Shown here piece by piece: positions 58,201-64,000 of a stretch of 64,000 nt of DNA (the stretch's first letter is position 1; every line of letters starts with the position of its first letter). Position numbers and translations under genes: made by a program. The notes beneath the pieces are model-generated. The model was not told where the DNA came from, did no database searches, and saw only the letters and a list, made by a program, of their open reading frames with translations. This stretch comes from Sphaerolaimus hirsutus (Eukaryota > Nematoda > Chromadorea > Monhysterida > Sphaerolaimidae), in assembly GCA_964036195.1 (NCBI GenBank), contig OZ038453.1, forward strand, positions 19,009,206 through 19,073,205. Reading direction: 5' to 3'.

Positions 58201-61200
58201 TAAAATAAAATGAAATAAAATTTCAAAATAAAAATAAAGATTGTATAAAAATTTGAATTTTTGTAAAATTGTATAAAAAATTCATATTTTTTGTAAAATT
58301 GTATAAATATTCATTGTTTTTGTAAAATATTTATGGTGTCGCTTGAGTTTCTACCTGTTTTTTTTGTGGAACTGGGGGCAGTCCGAATCTTTGTAATGTG
58401 TCAAATGTCATGTAAAAGGTCATGCAAAGTGTCAATTGTCATGAGATATCTAAATAGAAGTGTCAATCTCCATCACAAATATAAATTAAAGTGCCAATTG
58501 TCAAGCAAATTGTATCCAAATCTGATGTTTTGTATCCAAATATTGTTGTTTTTGGATCAAAATCTTATATGAATAGTTGGATAGAAAAACATTAGATTTG
58601 GATACAAAACATCAGCCTTAGATACATAAAATTTGATTTGGATACACCATTTACACTTTGCATGACATTTGTCATGCCAATTGCCACTTTTCTTGACGTT
58701 TGACATGACACTCGACATTTTGCATGACAATTGACACTACTTTACATTTGTCATGAGAATTGACACTTTGCATGACATTTTACAAATGCGTGCAGCACTC
58801 TTTTGCAGCACAGTTCTTCTACTGAAAATGCAAACTATTGTTATCAATAATTGTAAATTTACACGCTATGTAGCTAACAATACATACTACATGCAACTTT
58901 TGCAAAGTTATGAAAATATTTGTCACAGGTTTTTCATGTATAGGTCTAATGATAACATTTTTTGGCCTTGCATGTATGATTCCGATTATTTTGTAAAATT
59001 AATGTAAAATTTTTGTAAAATGGTGTCATTTTATTTTATTAATGACCTTTGAGAATAAAATAAAATAAAGTGAAACAAGAATAAAATTAAAATAAAATAC
59101 AATTTTTATACAATTTGTATACAATTTGTATACAAAGTAATTTTAATAAAACCAACCCTGTCCTTGATGATGGTAAAAGTCTTCATAAGGTGAACTCTAT
59201 TTTCACATAGCTTATGTTACTTCATGAAGAACTTGGTGCAATCAACATTTAACACCTTTATGCATTATTAATTAAGTTACCACAGGAGGCCTTTTGAAGC
59301 ACTCGTCAGCAATCTGCTGTGTCATTTCATAAGGTCTAATTATTGTTTTTGAGAAGCCCTCTCTCCGAAAAGCTGCATCTGCTGCATGTCTCACTGCATT
59401 GTCAAGTGGCACCAAACCTTTTTCATCTGTTATTACCCATTCAAGGTACTGGGTTAATCCTTCCTGAATGACATCACTTTGTGTTCAAAAACTCAATGAT
59501 CACAGCCAAAAATGGGTATGTGATGCACTGTGAAGCATCATGAAGTGTATTTTTGCAACACTTTCCAACGCTTCACGATGCTGGTCAGCGCGTCCTGGTG
59601 CTTCACAAAATTTGTCATGAAGACACATCACATCATGAGTGTGCATCAACAATGCTGCACAGATGTTTGTGAAGTGTCTTAACTGTTTCAGCAATGGGAA
59701 GCGCACTTCATGTAATTTCAGGTGTCGTGAAGCTGGGTGAAGTGTGGGGAAGACACTTCACCAAAAATGTCATTAAGTGTGTGAAAGTGTGTGGAAGTGT
59801 CTTTACAGAGCTTCCACACACTTCACAAACCATTTTTGCTGTGGATGATGATTTAATCAATCAGCATGATTTAAGAAACAGTCTTGTGAGACAAACTTGT
59901 AAGCAGACTATATCCCAATGGTTCACAGTGAAGATATTGCCAATCCACTGGTGAATCACTTCATGTGTCAATGTGGTATGCCCCAGTGTTATTTCTGGAC
60001 GTCTGCCAAAACATGGAGATATACAACAATAAAAGGATGCCACAATACATTTCTATCACACTTCAAACCAACTTCATATCGCGCTGGTCCATTCCAATGA
60101 GACCCATATTCTCAATGCCCCAGTATGGGGTATCAGATAGAAAATAGTCAACTTTATCCAGCTCTGTGGGCATCTTGGTGATTTCTTCCATTCTCTTAAA
60201 TCTTTCTTGACTCTCTGTCAAAATCCAGCCAATGTTTGACAGATTCACACCATCAGTCTCATGGTAAACCATTCCAGTGGGAATTTCTCCTGGTTTTGTT
60301 TGAGCACCTTCTTCAAACCGGGCAACTGCCTTGTAGCTTGGATCATATATAGCAAATGATACAGTGTATCTGTGACCATAAAGCACTGTACTTGTGTACA
60401 TTCTAAACTTACTGAAAATGACCTTATGAGAACTATCCAGAAGATAAATTGGTGCAGCTGATCAGACTAACAGTGGCAATGGCATTGTTCTATGAAATCT
60501 GGTGATTTTCAATTCATTAAGAGTTGTTTGGACAACTTTCACTGGCATGTTGCCAAGTGCATTATATTGCTGTGGGTGTCTCAGTGAGATGTCAAATGTA
60601 GCCTTCAAGGCAGGATGATCAATCACAGGCACAACTAATCTTCCATATCTCATTTGGAACATAGTAGAAGCTGCCATGTGGCCTTCAACTGATTGCACAA
60701 AATAGACTCCTGCAAAAAATTTTTATGGTGTTTCTTGAGTGATGGCACAGATTTTCAGGATTAGAAAATTGAACAAAAATTAAAGACAAAGATAATTTCA
60801 GCACACAGTTTCAGTTAGCACACTGATTGTCTCCTTCCTACTCTCTTTGACCTAGCTATTTTTAACAGTAACAAACCTGCTTTGTATCCAAATCTTGTCG
60901 CATTAAATGATGTTTCCAATACATAGACCCAGTTTTTTTTCAATGCCTCACTTAAAACAATCTCAACAATATCATGTGACTTTTCACTTCCCAAGTGTTT
61001 TTCTGTGTCAAATGGGCCTGTATTCATAGCTGTGAAGCATGGCAGCTTTTCTGTATTGCCACAAAATGATCTCAGTCTAATTTTGTCTAAATGCATTTTT
61101 ATTGCTAATGGACTTCTATGAATAAAAATACTTGTGACATCATTTTGGAGGACCTGAGTATTTAGAGGGTACATAAATATATTCAATTGGAACTGCCCGG

Positions 61201-63347
61201 GTAACTAATTTTGCAAGTGGACACATGAGAAGAAAACTGGTGTTGGGAAAAACATTAAAAACACATTTTTTAAACAAATGATGAAGCCGGACTAATTTAA
61301 GAGCTCCAATAGGTCTGGTTCATTTGACGTGAAAAAATGCACATGAATATTAGTCACTTCACAATGAATTGGTTTCATCCAACTCACTGCAAATTGAAGG
61401 ATCAACTTTCACTATTTTTCAAACAATGAATTAATTTAGATGTGGTTGCAAATTCTGATCAAAATTATTTCTTTTTTGGATAGTTCCCCCTCAACAGGTT
61501 TTGTAAAATAAATGTTCAAACAAAAATAGCATCAAACTGGAGTATTAGCACTAGTGTATAAACACTGTAATTTGTTGTCAATAATCAGTTAAATGTTCCA
61601 AAATTTATCAAACCCCTGTTCTGAACAACGATGGGTAAGTTCTCCAAAAGAGTTTTTTCAAAAATGAATACCTGTGTTTTGAGTTTTTTTCCTCGAAAAA
61701 ACTTGAGTAACTCTGTTTTTATTTCTGTGTTTTTTGTAAAAACTCGAGTTTTTTGAGTTTTTTTTCTAAAAAACTCGAGTTTTTTTCCAAAAAATCGAGT
61801 TTTCCCCAAAAAGTTTCGATTTACAGCATTTCGATCTGGAAACAGTGGTTTTCTTATAAAATATTGGTTTTACACATGTTTTAACCACACATAACATTTG
61901 TGTATTTATTCAAGTGTCAAAAAAGTACATGAAAATGTCCACAATGAGGTCATCAACACCACAACACCAGCAACAAAATGCCCAGAAACGACAATTTACG
62001 CAGTACTCCAAAATTCTTCAATGGATGTGCACTGTATGGAAGACTACGGAATTGATTTGAACTACAACTACCATTTACCTAGAAATACCCCCATGGGGTC
62101 TATTATTTCATCAGAAAGTTTTGTAAGGATCATAGAAAACAGTAGGCATTTACGTACCCAAAACAGGTTATAATCACGTACAAACAGTATATATTTGAAA
62201 TAAACATGTAGATAGCTACACAACCTAGTACAGTCTATGTGTAGCTGCGATGCAAATTAGCAGTAATAAATACATCATGTACATTTGATACATGATGTAC
62301 ATCATCCCGGAGGGGGCTATTTCGAGGGTGGGGCTTATTATTTCACCAGTCCATTTTGAGGGGGGTTAATTCAAGGGGTGGTTAATTCGAGGTAATAAGG
62401 TATACTTGAATGTCAAAACTTAAATTGTCAAATCCACCATGAGATGTGCATACCATCTTGAATTTCTTTTTTGTACCATTATAAAATATGAATACATTAT
62501 GTACATATTTACATACTATACATGCTTATCTTATCTTGTTTAGTTTAACTGAATTAATGTGCAGTCAACCGCTTCGCTGAAAAAACCCACAAAAACTCAA
62601 AAAAAACTTCTGTGTTTCCGTGTTTCTGTGTTTCTGTGTTCTCCAAAAAAAACTCATTTGAGTTTTGAGTTTTTCAAAATTTTTGAGTTTCCGTGTTTCT
62701 GTGTAAAACAAAAACACAGAAACTCAATGAGTTTCTGTGTTCAATTTCTGTGTTTTTTCCATCGTTGGTTCTGAACACGTGTGTCAGCCGTCAGTGACTG
62801 GGGATTTTTGACTGGGGGTCTGCTTGTTTACATAGCCTGGCGAATGGGTTGGCTCACCCCCCTAAAATTTTACCTACACAGTGCTGGTGCCATTTATAGT
62901 CCTCTATGACTCCTTCACATGTGTAGAAAAAGTGCCGTCAGGTGCCAGTTCCGCAAAATGAGAAGTGATAAGTAAAATGGTAAAGGCGAAGTGAAACGGC
63001 AAGTTAATTGGCAAGTGAAATGGCAAAAGCGAAGTGAAATGACTTTTTATTTTCATTGTTTTACTTCGCTTTTGCCAATTCACTTGCCGTTTCACTTTAA
63101 CTTTGCCATTTCACTTCTCACTACTCATTTTGCGGAACTGGCCCCTGGAAAACTGTTTTGAATACCAATGTAAACCAACCTTGAATACCATCCTAGATTT
63201 GCCAGCAAAGTACCTTGGGAATTTATAATCAACAACTGGTCCTGGCCTTCTTCTTTTAAGAATTTCATCAAAGTACCAGTCAATACGATAATTTAATGGC
63301 TTGATTCCATTAAAATGTCCTTGTGTGCCCATTTCCTTTTCACTCAT
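55250..63347 (-). CDS. M1-family zinc aminopeptidase
   Basis: The enzyme removes N-terminal residues from peptides; family members are membrane-bound or cytosolic. Minus-strand exons, approximate: 63180-63347 (ATG at 63347), 60875-61154, 60468-60709, 60066-60404, 59909-59995, 59285-59467, 57885-58003, 57098-57335, 55593-55738, 55295-55500. Features in order: 'IKPLNYRI' N-terminal strand; 'TSIFIHRSPLAIK'; 'HPALKATFDIS'; 'YWGIENMGLI', where most relatives have GAMEN; zinc motif HEVIHQW (HExxH) near 59950 and the third ligand in QEGLTQYLEW near 59450; 'MTKPGYPIVGTYLTEGQVQL'; and 'GWFLINQHGTAYV', matching the strand before the C-terminal helical domain. The C-terminal helical domain is mostly not found and the last exons are uncertain. 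Introns hold three hAT-like elements and a fold-back. Confidence 0.75.
55918..56075 (-). pseudogene. duplicated aminopeptidase exon with frameshift
   Basis: This is a second copy of the exon at 55593-55738 (shared 'LSDIEPKPAE' and flanking intron sequence), but one base is missing in the run ttgataaaaacc (ttgattaaaaacc in the intact copy). The frame is lost in the middle of the segment. It looks like a tandem exon duplicate that has decayed. Confidence 0.7.
56272..56891. mobile_element. hAT-like element filled with ccgttt array
   Basis: Ends TAGGGTGTCAAA / TTTGACACCCTA are flanked by the perfect 8-bp duplication GTGCTGTG (56264-56271 and 56892-56899). Most of the 620 bp is degenerate (ccgttttccgttt)n. 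It is inserted in an intron of the aminopeptidase gene. Confidence 0.9.
58137..59160. mobile_element. hAT-like element with aataaa array
   Basis: Ends CAGGGTTGGC / CCAACCCTG are flanked by the perfect 8-bp duplication TCCTTGAT (58129-58136 and 59161-59168). Subterminal (aataaaat)n arrays lie at both ends. A fold-back with 'gtcaaatgtcatg' arms (about 58395-58790) is nested inside. It is inserted in an aminopeptidase intron. Confidence 0.88.
61626..62767. mobile_element. hAT-like element with gtttctgt/gagttt array
   Basis: Ends CAACGATGG / CCATCGTTG are flanked by the perfect 8-bp duplication GTTCTGAA (61618-61625 and 62768-62775). Subterminal regions are 'ctcgagttttttt' and 'gtgtttctgtgtttct' arrays. 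A relic of the 'cctcgaaatacccc' MITE (about 62070-62402) is nested inside. It lies in the first intron of the aminopeptidase gene. Confidence 0.85.
62938..63140. repeat. fold-back element
   Basis: Arms from 'ggtgccagttccgcaaaatg' pair with 'cattttgcggaactggcccc', with inner 'ggcaagtgaaatggcaaaag' units. It resembles the hairpin intron at 26437-26633 and lies about 40 bp inside the first aminopeptidase intron. Confidence 0.75.
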
Positions 63348-64000
63348 TGGCGCTGTCCTGCAGATCACAGAAAAACAGTAAATAATCATTTATGTTACGT
63401 ATTTGAATTGTGTGAACTTGGCATGGGTAGTAAATATTGGTTTGTTGAGCTGCCTGGAAGCACTTTTGATCGGTGTGAACATCATCAGACAATTGTCTTT
63501 TTCAAATTGGGTGAAAAACATCCATATTCACGGTGTTCCAGTGTGGTTGATATTGCATGACACTTCAAAATTGCTTGAAAAGTACAATGGCGACAAGATT
63601 CATGCTTCTCACATTTCGAAATGCTCAATTGATTTCAAGAATTTAATATGAAGTACCGCATTTGCTTGAAAAATTCCCCCTTGAATGATTCCCCCCACCC
63701 TCGAATACCCCCCCCCCCGCCCCGTGAGACGCGTGAGGAATAAATAATCCCCCCCCACGGGTGAACTAAAAATACTGCACATCTTTTATAACCAATCGAT
63801 GAAGCCAGAACAAGCAAAAAAGCTGTGTCTGGTTTGATTCACCAAATGGAAATGCAGTACATCCGGTGTGCAGCAATGCAATGGAATGTGCACATTGTAC
63901 ACAATGAATGTTGGCTTGTGACTGTCAATAATTGCCTATAGAGACAGACCATCAAAAATGGGCTACTTTTCAATGGATCTAGCAATTGCCTGTTGTCCCA
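63184..64000. repeat. right copy of the 63,183-bp-offset direct repeat
   Basis: Matches 1-817 (see that entry). It includes the start of the MITE-like element at 63653, which is cut by the window edge. Confidence 0.9.

Noticed and set aside
1-64000. Circular molecule explaining the matching ends
   Set aside because: The end copies differ by substitutions and C-run lengths, so they are two copies rather than one junction read twice.

Overview
The window is AT-rich eukaryotic nuclear DNA, most likely from an invertebrate animal. The evidence is short GT-AG introns (about 50-75 bp) with TTTCAG acceptors in nearly every gene, an intron-rich M1-family metallopeptidase gene, and very many non-autonomous DNA transposons. 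I cannot name the species.

Layout. (1) 1-9.6 kb: the first coding exon of an M1 aminopeptidase paralogue (minus strand, running off the left edge), then nested hAT-like and TA-flanked MITE-like elements and a palindrome. (2) 9.6-17.3 kb: four small paralogous genes (three plus, one minus) and a ten-exon minus-strand gene for a 669-residue proline-rich protein. (3) 18.5-28.7 kb: plus-strand genes for a 146-residue protein, a type I membrane protein with a cysteine-rich ectodomain, another small protein, and a large glycoprotein built from tandem repeats. Many introns here are long hairpins (fold-back elements). (4) 29.6-43.0 kb: a Polinton/Maverick (adintovirus-like) module. Plus-strand genes are a charged protein, a C2H2/coiled-coil protein and a protein-primed family B DNA polymerase. 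Convergent minus-strand genes are an accessory protein, packaging ATPase, adenain-like protease, major capsid protein, a basic protein, penton/minor capsid protein and a DD35E integrase. These genes contain introns, yet several abut or overlap at stop/start codons. (5) 43-55 kb: repeats, hAT-like elements and no recognisable gene. (6) 55.2-63.35 kb: a minus-strand M1 aminopeptidase gene with transposons in its introns. Its first coding exon and upstream flank are nearly identical to positions 1-817, at an offset of 63,183 bp, so the window spans about one unit of a large tandem duplication or two arrayed paralogues.

The Polinton genes form a complete integration, replication, packaging and capsid set. 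Regions 2 and 3 may be an extension of the same element (about 33 kb in all) carrying structural and surface proteins, or a separate neighbouring cluster. No terminal inverted repeats were found to decide this. The most novel signals are hairpin introns with splice sites at or near the hairpin ends, palindromes that share ends and centre but differ in mid-stem, hAT-like elements each filled with its own short-motif array, and recurrent 8-nt stop/start overlaps between intron-containing genes.
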